A DNA stretch of 44,124 nt from Xanthomarina sp035306705 (GCF_035306705.1 NZ_DATGNO010000154.1:1-44124); one strand, 5' to 3'. Counted from the stretch's first letter, positions 8,680 through 17,705 are shown. The notes: generated by a model not told the origin, from the letters alone. Made by a program: numbers and translations.

Positions 8680-9633
8680 TTAAAAGTCAACAACCACCCC
8701 AACGCCTAGCAATTGTTTCCATTGCACCTTGGCTCCCTTGATATCATACTCACCTTCAACCGAGGTTTCAACTTGTGTTTTTATATCATTATCGTATTTA
8801 AGATGCGACCCGAAATTGGCTTTTATAAAGTTATTCACTTTAAAATCTAAATTAATTTGCCAGTCAACATCAATGTTCCCGAAATCGTTTAAATAATCGG
8901 AATAAAAACTCACATAATTACCAAGAAAAACATTTTCAAAAACTTGGACCTCGTAGGCACTTGTTAATAAGATTCCTACTTCATTTCGTATTCGTTCTCC
9001 AGCAACAAGCACATTTCCATCACTGTCGTAAACAGCCGGAGTCACCCCAAAAGACCCAGCATTTGCTAGTTTACTATCTAAAACAAAGGTTGTTTTTATG
9101 GTTAATGGCGAAAAGTACAGCGAAAATTTATCTATATTTTTTCCATATTCAATTCCTCCTCCAACAAACAAATAGCCTGGCGCCATGAAACTGGACAATA
9201 CATTGGATTCGTCTGGATAATTATAACCTGCTGTAAATTGTGTTTTAAAATTAAATCTTGCGGAATAATACCAATTGGTATATTCCTCTTTTTTATAGCC
9301 CAGGGTTGAACTAATATCAATGATATCATCGGTTTTACGCAGTCCTTGATTTTCTTGACTATTAACGCCATATCGCGTTATTAATAGACTGCTCCAGATT
9401 AAATGCTTGTAGCGATATTTTAAAGCACTTTCAAAATTAATTAATGCAGAAATGGAGTTACTTCCACCAGAGTTCCAGTTTACAAAGGCCACTTCACTCA
9501 TAAGCATACTCGCTTTGTTTTTATGGGTCCATTTTGGAACACTGATATCCTCTATTTTAAAAAACAAAGAATCAGGTTGTGCAAAAATAAATTGAAAACT
9601 AACTAAAAATAAAATAAAAACAACCTTCCTCAC
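8680..9633 (-). CDS. DUF3078 outer-membrane-type protein
   Basis: 317-aa exported protein. The signal peptide is MRKVVFILFLVSFQFIFA with cleavage before QPDS. The mature part has the DUF3078 hallmark F-V-N-W-N-S-G-G-S-N-S-I-S-A-L near residue 50, then alternating aromatic and polar beta strands through the end, which is F-terminal (VVVDF), as expected for an outer-membrane beta-barrel. The function is unknown. It follows purM by 18 nt and is probably cotranscribed with it. Confidence 0.88.
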   Translation of the reverse strand: MRKVVFILFLVSFQFIFAQPDSLFFKIEDISVPKWTHKNKASMLMSEVAFVNWNSGGSNSISALINFESALKYRYKHLIWSSLLITRYGVNSQENQGLRKTDDIIDISSTLGYKKEEYTNWYYSARFNFKTQFTAGYNYPDESNVLSSFMAPGYLFVGGGIEYGKNIDKFSLYFSPLTIKTTFVLDSKLANAGSFGVTPAVYDSDGNVLVAGERIRNEVGILLTSAYEVQVFENVFLGNYVSFYSDYLNDFGNIDVDWQINLDFKVNNFIKANFGSHLKYDNDIKTQVETSVEGEYDIKGAKVQWKQLLGVGVVVDF

Positions 9634-9651
9634 GCATTCGAAATTTTAAAC

Positions 9652-10830
9652 TTAATAAATAAACTCTCCAAATTCGCTATAAATGCTAAGCTGTTTTTTA
9701 TCTGAGGCTTCTACGCGTCCAATAATTTTAGCATCTACTTGAAACGATTTTGAGATGGCGATAATATCTTGTGCAACCTCTGGAGAAACATACAACTCCA
9801 TACGGTGTCCACAATTAAATACCTGATACATTTCTTTCCAATCTGTTTTAGATTGCTCTTGAATAAGTTTAAACAACGGAGGAACAGGAAACATATTATC
9901 TTTTATAATATGAAGTTCTTCTATAAAGTGAAGTATTTTGGTTTGGGCACCTCCACTGCAATGAATCATTCCATGGATGGTGTCGCTAGTATATTGGGAT
10001 AATATTTTCTTAATAATTGGGGCGTAAGTCCTTGTTGGCGATAAAACTAATTTCCCCGCATCGATAGGCGAATCTTTAACTTTATCTGTTAGTTTTACCC
10101 GTCCAGAATAAACCAAATCTTCAGGAACGGCAGCATCATAACTTTCTGGGTATTTTTCCGCTAAATATTTATGGAACACATCGTGCCTGGCAGAAGTTAA
10201 GCCATTGCTTCCCATGCCACCATTGTATTCTTTTTCGTAAGAAGCTTGACCAAAAGACTCTAAACCAACAATAACGTCGCCTGGTCTAATATTGGCATTA
10301 TCTATAACATCTGCACGCTTTAATCTGGCAGTAACTGTAGAATCCACAATGATGGTTCTAACCAAATCGCCCACGTCTGCAGTTTCTCCCCCTGTGGAAT
10401 GAATAGTCACACCAAAAGATTTCAATTCTGAAATAAGCTCTTCAGTACCATTAATTATTGCTGAAATGACTTCGCCTGGAATTAAGTTTTTATTTCTCCC
10501 TATTGTAGAAGATAGCATGATATTTTCTGTGGCTCCAACACAAAGCAAGTCGTCGATATTCATTATAAGCGCATCCTGAGCAATTCCTTTCCAAACCGAA
10601 AGATCTCCTGTTTCTTTCCAATACATATACGCGAGGGAACTTTTGGTACCAGCCCCATCAGCATGCATTACAAGACAATGCTCTTGACTATTGGTTAAAT
10701 AATCTGGCACAATTTTACAAAAGGCTTTTGGAAAAAGGCCTTTGTCGATGTTTTTGATAGCGTTGTGCACATCTTCTTTTGAAGCCGAAACACCTCTTTG
10801 CGAATATCTTTTGCTTATTTCTCCACTCAT
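9652..10830 (-). CDS. purM: Phosphoribosylformylglycinamidine cyclo-ligase (AIR synthase)
   Basis: Fifth step of purine synthesis: ATP-dependent ring closure of FGAM to AIR in the cytoplasm. The 392-aa length is the long Bacteroidetes form. Recognisable blocks are RYSQRGVSASKEDV at the N-terminus, MHADGAGTKSSLAY near residue 55, ALIMNIDDLLCVGA near 88 and STGGETADVGDLVRT near 145; these include the nucleotide-binding Asp and Gly-rich residues of the PurM fold. It is followed closely by DUF3078 and preceded by an outer-membrane barrel gene. Confidence 0.93.
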   Translation of the reverse strand: MSGEISKRYSQRGVSASKEDVHNAIKNIDKGLFPKAFCKIVPDYLTNSQEHCLVMHADGAGTKSSLAYMYWKETGDLSVWKGIAQDALIMNIDDLLCVGATENIMLSSTIGRNKNLIPGEVISAIINGTEELISELKSFGVTIHSTGGETADVGDLVRTIIVDSTVTARLKRADVIDNANIRPGDVIVGLESFGQASYEKEYNGGMGSNGLTSARHDVFHKYLAEKYPESYDAAVPEDLVYSGRVKLTDKVKDSPIDAGKLVLSPTRTYAPIIKKILSQYTSDTIHGMIHCSGGAQTKILHFIEELHIIKDNMFPVPPLFKLIQEQSKTDWKEMYQVFNCGHRMELYVSPEVAQDIIAISKSFQVDAKIIGRVEASDKKQLSIYSEFGEFIY

Positions 10831-10870
10831 AAAATTGAATTGAAGTGCAAAAATAGCAATTGTTATCTAC

Positions 10871-11527
10871 TTATTTGTTAATAATCTGATTGGAATTGAT
10901 AATTGTAGGCGCATTCTTCTTAGATTTAACTTTTCTTTTAGAACCTCCAAAATAAAAATTAAGACCTACGGCCATCCTCCAATAAACATCTTCTATATTT
11001 CCATTTATTTCCCCATCTATTTCGTCTCTAAAGACTTCATTATAATCTGAAAATATTTTAATTCCAACGCGATCTGCCAGAAGATATTCCAAACCTAACC
11101 CACCCTGCATTTTCATTTCGGATGATTCAAAATAGTTTGAAGCATTTACACCTCCTCCAATATAAATATAAGGGGTAAACCTATTGTAGGGCAAAAGCGT
11201 AGCTTCCAAATTCAAATCGAAGGACATAAAACCCTCGTTTATATCATCTTTATATGCCAAGTTGAATTTGTTAAAACTTACGTTTACGTTTAGATAATGA
11301 ATGATGTATCGCTTATAACCTGCACGCATAAACAATTCAAACATAGGGTCGGCATAATCTCCATTTGGCACCGCAGAACCCACTGCGACTTCTACGACAT
11401 TATTTGCTCTTAAATTATTAAACTCGATTTCGTTGTATTTACTTCTTTGTGCCCACACATTAAAAAAACAGCCCAAGCCAAAAAAGAGGACAAAAAGAAA
11501 CTTAAGATGATGTTTTGAATTTTTCAT
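10871..11527 (-). CDS. Outer-membrane beta-barrel protein (OmpW/opacity-like size)
   Basis: 218-aa exported protein, taking the ATG at 11527; the ATG at 11536 would add only three residues ahead of the signal peptide. The signal is MKNSKHHLKFLFVLFFG... ending at NVWA before QRSK. The mature region alternates hydrophobic and polar residues with many aromatic and Gly turns (F-T-P-Y-I-Y-I-G-G-G-V-N-A, Q-G-G-L-G-L-E-Y), and the last strand is LNFYFGG followed by a basic tail of about 20 residues. It resembles the C-terminal barrel-like domain found on some flavobacterial CsgG-type proteins, but it is free-standing here. Function unknown. Confidence 0.75.
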   Translation of the reverse strand: MKNSKHHLKFLFVLFFGLGCFFNVWAQRSKYNEIEFNNLRANNVVEVAVGSAVPNGDYADPMFELFMRAGYKRYIIHYLNVNVSFNKFNLAYKDDINEGFMSFDLNLEATLLPYNRFTPYIYIGGGVNASNYFESSEMKMQGGLGLEYLLADRVGIKIFSDYNEVFRDEIDGEINGNIEDVYWRMAVGLNFYFGGSKRKVKSKKNAPTIINSNQIINK

Positions 11528-11637
11528 ATGCAACACGTATTTTCTATTATCTCTGGTTAATATGAAACAAACTTTAAATTAACCGAATTATAAACAGCAA
11601 AAACACTCATAAACAAATGACTCTTTTAAAAACAGAA

Positions 11638-11681
11638 ATACTAGTTATGTAGGAAATTCTCTTTCTTTACATAACTAGTAC
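11638..11681 (-). terminator. Long hairpin downstream of the 41-aa peptide gene
   Basis: Perfect 13-bp inverted repeat TACTAGTTATGTA (11639-11651) and its complement (11668-11680) around a 16-nt spacer. The spacer can add a GAAA/TTTC pairing inside. On the minus strand it is followed by TTTCTGTTTTT, so it may terminate the small peptide transcript. It lacks an immediate T tract, so another role is possible. Confidence 0.45.
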
Positions 11682-11762
11682 TTATTAAAACCTTAATTAA
11701 AAGATTCTCTTTAAATAAACTATTGTTTAATAACTCTTAAAAATAATTTATTGATTAAAATT

Positions 11763-11888
11763 CTATTGTTTTACTTGTTGGTTGACAACTAAGTCCTTTT
11801 GCATTTCCTTCTTATTATCGCTGTTTCTTTGCGAGAATATAAAGGTTGCAGCCATAAGCATAAGAACACTTATAATGAGCCTTTTCAT
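11763..11888 (-). CDS. Short secreted peptide, 41 aa
   Basis: ATG at 11888, TAG at 11763-11765. The first 19 residues, MKRLIISVLMLMAATFIFS, form a clean Sec signal peptide with predicted cleavage before Q20. The mature part would be only about 22 residues, polar and charged with four Lys (RNSDNKKEMQKD, then LVVNQQVKQ), with no Cys. I recognise no family. It sits alone in a 530-bp gap between the barrel gene and glnN, on the same strand as both. A real signal peptide reading in frame from a start codon is the main support; coding is not proven. Confidence 0.6.
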   Translation of the reverse strand: MKRLIISVLMLMAATFIFSQRNSDNKKEMQKDLVVNQQVKQ

Positions 11889-12017
11889 GTTAATTTGAAT
11901 AATTGATTAATAGCACTGCTAAAATACTAAAAAACAGACTAACTAGCGACTCCTACATTACTTTTTCGTTGACCTACAAAATATTTCAGACAAACGGTAT
12001 AATTTGTGATTTTTAAT

Positions 12018-12056
12018 AAAAAAATCCTGCAAAAACTTAATTATTTTACAGGATTT
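12018..12056 (-). terminator. glnN terminator
   Basis: Minus-strand stem AAATCCTGTAAAA pairing with TTTTGCAGGATTT (13 bp including one G-U), followed by T residues. It lies 15 nt after the glnN stop. Confidence 0.7.
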
Positions 12057-12071
12057 CTATGGACTTTAAAC

Positions 12072-14264
12072 TTATCTGGTAAACAGTAATTCTCTGTATT
12101 TTGTTAATGGCCAAAGCTCATCGTCTACCATGATTTCCAATTTATCACAATGATATCTAATTTCGTCGAAAAGCGGTTTTACCTGAAAACAGTAAGCGTC
12201 AGCTTTTTCTTCTAAGTTTTCAATTTTATTGGCTTCTTTTCTAGCATTAATCATCTTAGTAACATTGGAGTTGATAGATTCTATATGTTCGGAAATCTCT
12301 TCAATTAAAGTCATTTGCTCTTTGGCAAACTTTTTAAACCCATCGCCATAGATGTCTTTTAAACCTTTGACATTCTTTATTAAAACATTTTGGTATTTAA
12401 CAGCAATAGGAACCACATGATTTCTAGCAATATCACCTAGAACCCTTCCCTCTATTTGAATATGCATCACATAATCCTCCATTTCAATTTCGTAACGAGA
12501 GATGCTTTCTACACGATTTAAAACATTCAAATCTTCAAACATTTTAATGGTTTTTTCAGAGATCTTTGCTTTCAATGCTTCTGGCGTGGTTTTATAATTA
12601 CTTAAACCTCTTCTTTTAGCTTCTATTTCCCATTCTTCACTATAACCATTTCCTTCAAACAAAATATTTTTGGATTTCTTAATGTATTCTCTTAACACAT
12701 TAAATATGGCCTCGTCTTTCTTTAATCCTTTACCTTTTTTATCTATTAGGGCGTCTACCTCAGCTTTAAACGCAATTAACTGGTTAGCAACAATGGTACT
12801 TAGTACCGTCATGGGCTTACCACAATTGGCGGTAGACCCAACAGCTCTAAATTCAAATTTATTACCTGTAAAAGCAAAAGATGATGTTCTATTTCTATCT
12901 GTATTGTCCAATAAAATCTCTGGTATTTTACCTACGACATTCAATTTAAGATCTGTTTTTTCCTCAGGGGAAAGCTTGCCATTGGTTACATTTTCCAATT
13001 CTTCCAGCACTCTAGTCAATTGCTCTCCTATAAAAACAGATATAATGGCCGGTGGCGCTTCGTTGGCGCCCAATCGATGGTCATTACTGGCAGATGCAAT
13101 TGAAGCCCTAACTAGCTCTTCGTTGTCGTTTACTGCTTTTATGGTATTTATAAAGAAGGTTAAAAACTGAAGGTTGCTCATAGGTGTTTTTCCAGGAGCC
13201 AATAAATTAATTCCTGTATTGGTACTTAAACTCCAGTTGTTATGCTTTCCAGACCCATTAACTCCTTTAAAAGGCTTTTCGTGAAACAACACTTTAAAAT
13301 CGTGGCGTTCTGCTACTCTGCTCATCAGATCCATGAGCAAAGAGTTGTGGTCCACTGCCAAATTGGCCTCATCGTAAACCGGTGCAAGCTCAAACTGGTT
13401 TGGAGCGACTTCGTTATGACGTGTTTTAACAGGAATTCCAAGTAACATACATTCGGTCTCTAAGTCACGCATAAATTGCATAGCTCGTTTTGGAATGGTT
13501 CCAAAATAATGGTCATCTAATTGCTGTCCTTTGGCTGAAGAATGCCCTAAAAGCGTTCTTCCTGTTAAAAGGATATCTGGTCGGGAGGCAGCCAATCCAC
13601 GATCGATTAAAAAATACTCTTGCTCCCAACCTAAAGAAGTATTGACTTTTTTAACATTTTTATCGAAGTATTTACAGATGTCCACAGCAGCACTATCAAT
13701 GGCTTGCAAGGCACGTAATAAAGGTGTTTTATAATCTAAAGCTTCTCCTGTATAAGATACAAATACGGTTGGAATACATAAAGTTGTTCCATAAATAAAA
13801 GCGGGAGACGTTGGATCCCAAGCGGTATATCCACGAGCTTCAAAAGTGTTTCTTATGCCTCCATTAGGAAAACTAGATGCATCTGGCTCTTGTTGCACCA
13901 ATTGTCCGCCGCCAAATTTTTCGATGGCACGACCATTTCCTATGGGCTCAAAAAAAGCATCGTGCTTTTCGGCAGTGGCACCAGTTAATGGTTGAAACCA
14001 ATGTGTATAATGGGTAACGCCTTTTGAAATAGCCCATTCTTTCATACCGGTAGATATGTGATCTGCGACTACTCTATCTATTTTTGTGCCGTTTAAAACG
14101 GCGTCCATGACACTTACAAAAGCTTCCTTAGTAAGGTACTGACGCATCTTATCTTCATTGAAAACATTTCTGCCGAATATGGCTGATCTGCGCTCGGTTT
14201 CTTCAATTTTAATGGCTTTTTTATTAAGCGCTTGCTTAATGGCGTAAAATCTTAATGTGGACAT
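12072..14264 (-). CDS. glnN: Glutamine synthetase type III
   Basis: ATP-dependent amidation of glutamate to glutamine, the main ammonium assimilation step. The 730-aa length is that of GSIII, far longer than GSI (about 470). Typical blocks are R-S-A-I-F-G-R-N-V-F near residue 26, THYTHWFQPLTGATAEKHDAF near 80, KFGGGQLVQQEPDASSFPNGG near 117, EVAPNQFELAPVYDEAN near 290 and NGSGKHNNWS near 337. No PII or glutamate synthase gene is adjacent. It has a well-formed promoter with a CCCTA-N6-TAGGG dyad just upstream, which suggests nitrogen-linked control, although the regulator is unknown. Confidence 0.95.
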   Translation of the reverse strand: MSTLRFYAIKQALNKKAIKIEETERRSAIFGRNVFNEDKMRQYLTKEAFVSVMDAVLNGTKIDRVVADHISTGMKEWAISKGVTHYTHWFQPLTGATAEKHDAFFEPIGNGRAIEKFGGGQLVQQEPDASSFPNGGIRNTFEARGYTAWDPTSPAFIYGTTLCIPTVFVSYTGEALDYKTPLLRALQAIDSAAVDICKYFDKNVKKVNTSLGWEQEYFLIDRGLAASRPDILLTGRTLLGHSSAKGQQLDDHYFGTIPKRAMQFMRDLETECMLLGIPVKTRHNEVAPNQFELAPVYDEANLAVDHNSLLMDLMSRVAERHDFKVLFHEKPFKGVNGSGKHNNWSLSTNTGINLLAPGKTPMSNLQFLTFFINTIKAVNDNEELVRASIASASNDHRLGANEAPPAIISVFIGEQLTRVLEELENVTNGKLSPEEKTDLKLNVVGKIPEILLDNTDRNRTSSFAFTGNKFEFRAVGSTANCGKPMTVLSTIVANQLIAFKAEVDALIDKKGKGLKKDEAIFNVLREYIKKSKNILFEGNGYSEEWEIEAKRRGLSNYKTTPEALKAKISEKTIKMFEDLNVLNRVESISRYEIEMEDYVMHIQIEGRVLGDIARNHVVPIAVKYQNVLIKNVKGLKDIYGDGFKKFAKEQMTLIEEISEHIESINSNVTKMINARKEANKIENLEEKADAYCFQVKPLFDEIRYHCDKLEIMVDDELWPLTKYRELLFTR

Positions 14265-14298
14265 GACGTGAATGTGTTAGTTATGAATTTGAATATGA

Positions 14299-14328
14299 CA
14301 AATTTATAAAAAAAATCTTTTTCCACAA
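14299..14328 (-). promoter_or_regulatory. glnN promoter
   Basis: TTG at 14328-14326, a 19-nt spacer, then TAAATTTG at 14306-14299 on the minus strand: a full Bacteroidetes promoter. The predicted start is near 14292, giving a leader of about 28 nt. Confidence 0.6.
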
Positions 14329-14336
14329 CACTCACC

Positions 14337-14352
14337 CCCTAAAAATATAGGG
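14337..14352. promoter_or_regulatory. CCCTA-N6-TAGGG dyad upstream of the glnN promoter
   Basis: Perfect 5-bp arms CCCTA (14337-14341) and TAGGG (14348-14352) lie about 8 bp upstream of the -33 box, the usual place for an activator site. Confidence 0.4.
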
Positions 14353-14360
14353 TGTCATTC

Positions 14361-14399
14361 AAAAAAAACACACATTAAGCGCGCCGACCCCTGCTTAAT
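14361..14399 (-). terminator. Terminator of the Na+/Ca2+ antiporter gene
   Basis: Minus-strand stem ATTAAGC (14399-14393) / GCTTAAT (14380-14374) with a GC-rich 12-nt loop, then GTGTG and eight T residues. The stop codon TAA lies inside the stem. Confidence 0.55.
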
Positions 14400-15348
14400 C
14401 TAAAGAAATGGTTAAATAAATAAAAACCATATAAGCTGCAAGAATAAAAAAACCTTTCAATCTTCCTATTTCAAACCTTTTAGGCAATAACATAAACGGA
14501 ATCAAAATGGCAGCAAAACCAATCATCCAAAAAATATCGTTAGTCAATAATTTTGTGTTTACCAAAGCAATAGGATGAATCATAGCGGTAATTCCAAGTA
14601 CAGAGGAAATATTAAAAATATTGGAACCAATTAAATTCCCAAGAGAAATAGCTTTTTCCTGTTTTATAGCGGCAATTACAGAAGCGGCCAACTCTGGGAT
14701 ACTTGTTCCAACGGCGACCATAGTTATAGAGATAACACGTTCGCTCACGCCATAAGACAAGGCTATTTCCTTTGCCCCAAATACCAACCAAGAACTTCCA
14801 AAATAAAGTGCAGCACCTCCAATTAAAAGCCAAATAATAATTTTGAAATTTGAAATCTTTTTCAAGCTGTCGTCAACAATCTCTCCAATGGATTCCACAG
14901 GCGTACCTTTGGATTGTCTAATTAATATGATTAAGAAAATAATTAGTGAAATAAAAAGTACCAGACCTTCCTTAAAATCTAAAACTTGCCCGCTTTTTAA
15001 AAGAAAGTATAGAGCTACTGACAAAATCATCATCATGGGCCAGTTAAGCCTGTAAAAATCCCTACTCATGGTTAATGGTGAAATAATAGCAGTAATTCCT
15101 AATACCAAGCCAATATTGGCAATATTGGAACCTATTACATTTCCTAGCGCTATATCTGGCGAACCGTCTAAAGCAGCTTGCAAACTAACCAAAAGCTCTG
15201 GAGCTGAAGTGGCAAAAGACACTACCGTCATTCCTATTACTAGCTTGGAAATATTAAATTTAAGAGATAAAGAAACTGAAGATCGAACTAAAAACTCCCC
15301 TCCTACAACCAATAAAACCAAACCCAAAACAATCCAAAGTAAACTCAT
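14395..15348 (-). CDS. Calcium/sodium antiporter (CaCA family, YrbG-like)
   Basis: Inner-membrane cation exchanger, probably Ca2+ or Na+ against H+ or Na+. The 317-aa protein has about ten hydrophobic segments arranged as two inverted repeats. Each repeat has an alpha motif: SFATSAPELLVSLQAAL with A-L-G-N-V-I-G-S-N-I-A-N-I in the first half, and GTSIPELAASVIAAI with S-L-G-N-L-I-G-S-N-I-F-N-I in the second; the Glu in each PEL is the ion-binding residue. The start at 15348 (MSLLWIVLG) is chosen because the residues gained from the upstream ATG at 15399 are polar and precede a normal first membrane helix. Confidence 0.92.
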   Translation of the reverse strand: MSLLWIVLGLVLLVVGGEFLVRSSVSLSLKFNISKLVIGMTVVSFATSAPELLVSLQAALDGSPDIALGNVIGSNIANIGLVLGITAIISPLTMSRDFYRLNWPMMMILSVALYFLLKSGQVLDFKEGLVLFISLIIFLIILIRQSKGTPVESIGEIVDDSLKKISNFKIIIWLLIGGAALYFGSSWLVFGAKEIALSYGVSERVISITMVAVGTSIPELAASVIAAIKQEKAISLGNLIGSNIFNISSVLGITAMIHPIALVNTKLLTNDIFWMIGFAAILIPFMLLPKRFEIGRLKGFFILAAYMVFIYLTISLD

Positions 15349-15466
15349 AGTTTTTTTTTGCGAAGATAACATTTCCTTTGAAAAGGAAGTAAAAACCAAA
15401 CATTTCGTTATGCAATAAAATCAATAATTAAAAGAAAGTTGTCTCACGGAAATTCAATAAACAAAC

Positions 15467-15499
15467 AAAAAGAGGCTACCATTATGGCAGCCTCTTTTT
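15467..15499 (-). terminator. Terminator of the T9SS nuclease gene
   Basis: Perfect 11-bp stem AAAAAGAGGCT / AGCCTCTTTTT with an 11-nt loop. Its A/T flanks make it usable on both strands; on the minus strand it ends the gene above it. Confidence 0.75.
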
Positions 15500-15545
15500 A
15501 TTGTTTTCACAAACCCCGAAGTGAATATCCGCGTTTTAAAGAAAA

Positions 15546-17495
15546 TTAATTTTTAATTATTTTTTTAACAATCATCCCTTTTTCAGTTTGTATATTTAAA
15601 ATATAAACTCCTGTTGCTAGATTTAAATCCAAATAACCGCTTTCCCTGATAACTTCAGACTGTAAGCGTCTGCCATCCACAGAAAACACATCAATGGTTG
15701 TTGTAGTTGTAATCCCTTTTATAAATAACCTTCCATTTGTAGGATTTGGATAGACACTCAAGTTTAACCCTTTATTCTGTTCGATGGATAAATTCTGACT
15801 CCACGTCTCACCCACCATATTTCCCCAAATGTATTCTATTAAATCTGGTTGATCAATAAACGGGTTTCTATTGTACTGCCAGTCGTAAATAAGGTTGTTT
15901 CTGTTCATTTCGAAATCGTCTGGTGGATCGTTTCTATGCCAGTCCAACAAGGTTTGCAAATCTCCCAACTGCCCTACTAAACCATCTGGGTACCCATTAA
16001 CAATCTCTAATCCGTTATAGCGTAAGGCCAAAAAGAATACACCACGAGCAACATCGCCTTTAAAACCGCCTAGGGTTCCAACTGGCCCATTATATTCTCC
16101 ATAAAACTTATTTCCTCTAGAACTGTTTTCAGGACCATCGGCTGCTCTCAGTGCATGAGCATCGTTATGTCCGTGACGCAAAGAATCAGCTGTCGTGGTC
16201 CAAAAAATGTCTTTTCCATCAGCAATTTCATCATCCTTAATACTGTAATATCCCGCTCGAGATCTTGGGAAAGTATGTTCCCTATTCCACTTACCTGTAC
16301 TTACAGAAGTTGTTTGGTAATCCAATTTAGCTCTTCCTTGCTCTAAATACACCAACCACACTTCATTACTGTTTTCTGGGTTTTGATCTACTTCTTTTAA
16401 AATATCAATAACATCTGCATAGGTTTGAGCTCTTACCACATTTGGATCTGCTACAATATCTTGCAATGCTTGACGCAAATCCACATCTGCTAATCCATCT
16501 ATACTGTTGTAATAACCATTAGGTTGTGTACTAGCCACAACACCATAAGTCGAGTTTATAGGTGTTCCAAAAGGTGCAATTGTAAAATCATTATCTACAA
16601 CTCGAAGCAATAAAAAGTTATTATAAGGCACATAAGGCCATTGCAAATCCGTGAATTTTATAATGAGTTCTTCATCTCCTTCATCAAAATCGTCATCAAC
16701 TAAAGTAATGGTTGTGGTTACGGAATTATGTCCAGATGGAATGGTAAGGGTTGTATTTCCCGTAAAATCATCATTGTTAAATCCGTAATTGTTCAACGAA
16801 ATATTAAAGGTCACATCTTCAGTTACATTTTGTTGTGCTGTAAAAACAATATCAAAAACATCTCCTTCTTCGTATTGTTCTTGATCTGTATAAATAGAAA
16901 TAGCATTAAAAATCTCTCCTGCGCCATCATTCAATAATCTAGGTGTTGGCGGACCTACACTATATGTACCGTCGTTATTACGTTGTATGGAATTGGTATT
17001 ATTGGCTGGACCCTCATTTATTTGTTCTGTAACCCCTAGAAGAGTCATTAAACCCGTAGCATCTGGGTCGTTGGTTCCATAAACCAAAGCGTCAATTAAA
17101 TTGGTTTGAGTAGCAAGTGTTCGTTCCGGGAAATCTTCTTCACTACCTATATATATAGCTACTGCATCTTCTCCATTCTGAATAACATTGGGTGGAATTA
17201 ATAGCTGAGGAAACGGCGCAACAAAAGTGCTTCCTATTAAAAGCAAGCCATTAACATCTGTGGTATACCCATTTAAATCTATGGTCAAATAACTCGTGTT
17301 TCCTCCAGAAGCAGATCCGTTAAAAAACACAAGAACATATCCATCCAAGGACGCGTATGGCGTATCTGATTTCAACTCCACAAACTCTTTGTCGTCAATT
17401 CCTGGGGTGTCGCAATCCAGTTCGTTTATTACTATTTGTGAATAAGAAAATTGTGCTAAAAGTAAAAAACTAAGAAAAGTAATTAATTGTTTCAT
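15546..17495 (-). CDS. Secreted multidomain endonuclease I with lamin-tail, Calx-beta and T9SS sorting domains
   Basis: 649-aa exported protein from the ATG at 17495 (signal MKQLITFLSFLLLAQFSYS before QIV); the ATG at 17597 would place a non-signal extension ahead. Domains in order: lamin-tail domain (VINELDC, about 22-170), Calx-beta-like domain (about 200-310, E-G-D-V-F-D-I-V-F and D-D-D-F-D-E-G-D-E), endonuclease I domain (about 320-560) with metal/catalytic block WNREHTFPRSR and HNDAHALRAADGPENSSRGN, and a C-terminal type A T9SS tail (VYPNPTNGRLFIKG to VKKIIKN). It is expected to be released or surface-anchored after type IX secretion and to degrade extracellular DNA for phosphorus or nucleosides. 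A TATATTTG -7 box lies 16 nt upstream. Confidence 0.92.
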   Translation of the reverse strand: MKQLITFLSFLLLAQFSYSQIVINELDCDTPGIDDKEFVELKSDTPYASLDGYVLVFFNGSASGGNTSYLTIDLNGYTTDVNGLLLIGSTFVAPFPQLLIPPNVIQNGEDAVAIYIGSEEDFPERTLATQTNLIDALVYGTNDPDATGLMTLLGVTEQINEGPANNTNSIQRNNDGTYSVGPPTPRLLNDGAGEIFNAISIYTDQEQYEEGDVFDIVFTAQQNVTEDVTFNISLNNYGFNNDDFTGNTTLTIPSGHNSVTTTITLVDDDFDEGDEELIIKFTDLQWPYVPYNNFLLLRVVDNDFTIAPFGTPINSTYGVVASTQPNGYYNSIDGLADVDLRQALQDIVADPNVVRAQTYADVIDILKEVDQNPENSNEVWLVYLEQGRAKLDYQTTSVSTGKWNREHTFPRSRAGYYSIKDDEIADGKDIFWTTTADSLRHGHNDAHALRAADGPENSSRGNKFYGEYNGPVGTLGGFKGDVARGVFFLALRYNGLEIVNGYPDGLVGQLGDLQTLLDWHRNDPPDDFEMNRNNLIYDWQYNRNPFIDQPDLIEYIWGNMVGETWSQNLSIEQNKGLNLSVYPNPTNGRLFIKGITTTTTIDVFSVDGRRLQSEVIRESGYLDLNLATGVYILNIQTEKGMIVKKIIKN

Positions 17496-17511
17496 AAAAA
17501 AAAGTTTGTCA

Positions 17512-17519
17512 CAAATATA
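17512..17519 (-). promoter_or_regulatory. -7 promoter element of the T9SS nuclease gene
   Basis: TATATTTG on the minus strand, ending 16 nt before the ATG at 17495. Its position supports that start over the upstream ATG at 17597. Confidence 0.45.
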
Positions 17520-17612
17520 GGCAACTGTTAGAGCATATATTGATAACTCAATTATTAAATCTTTAAATTTAACATCTTTGGGAAGATAAAAACTCAATTG
17601 AAATGAATGTCT

Positions 17613-17620
17613 TACTTTTG
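17613..17620 (+). promoter_or_regulatory. -7 promoter element for the 50-aa protein gene
   Basis: TACTTTTG fits TAnnTTTG, about 85 nt upstream of the ATG at 17706. No convincing -33 box is seen. Confidence 0.3.
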
Positions 17621-17705
17621 TATTGAAAAATTTGAAACAAAAGGTTCTAATAAATTCTAAACATCCAATTTATGAAGTTTATAAGACCCGATTTCTAGGA
17701 AACAT

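Noticed and set aside
12670..13170. 166-aa plus-strand ORF opposite glnN
   Set aside because: Antisense to a highly conserved enzyme; long antisense frames arise from codon bias, and no motif is present.
15068..15418. 116-aa plus-strand ORF opposite the Na+/Ca2+ antiporter
   Set aside because: It is antisense to the antiporter gene and has no domain or signal peptide of its own.
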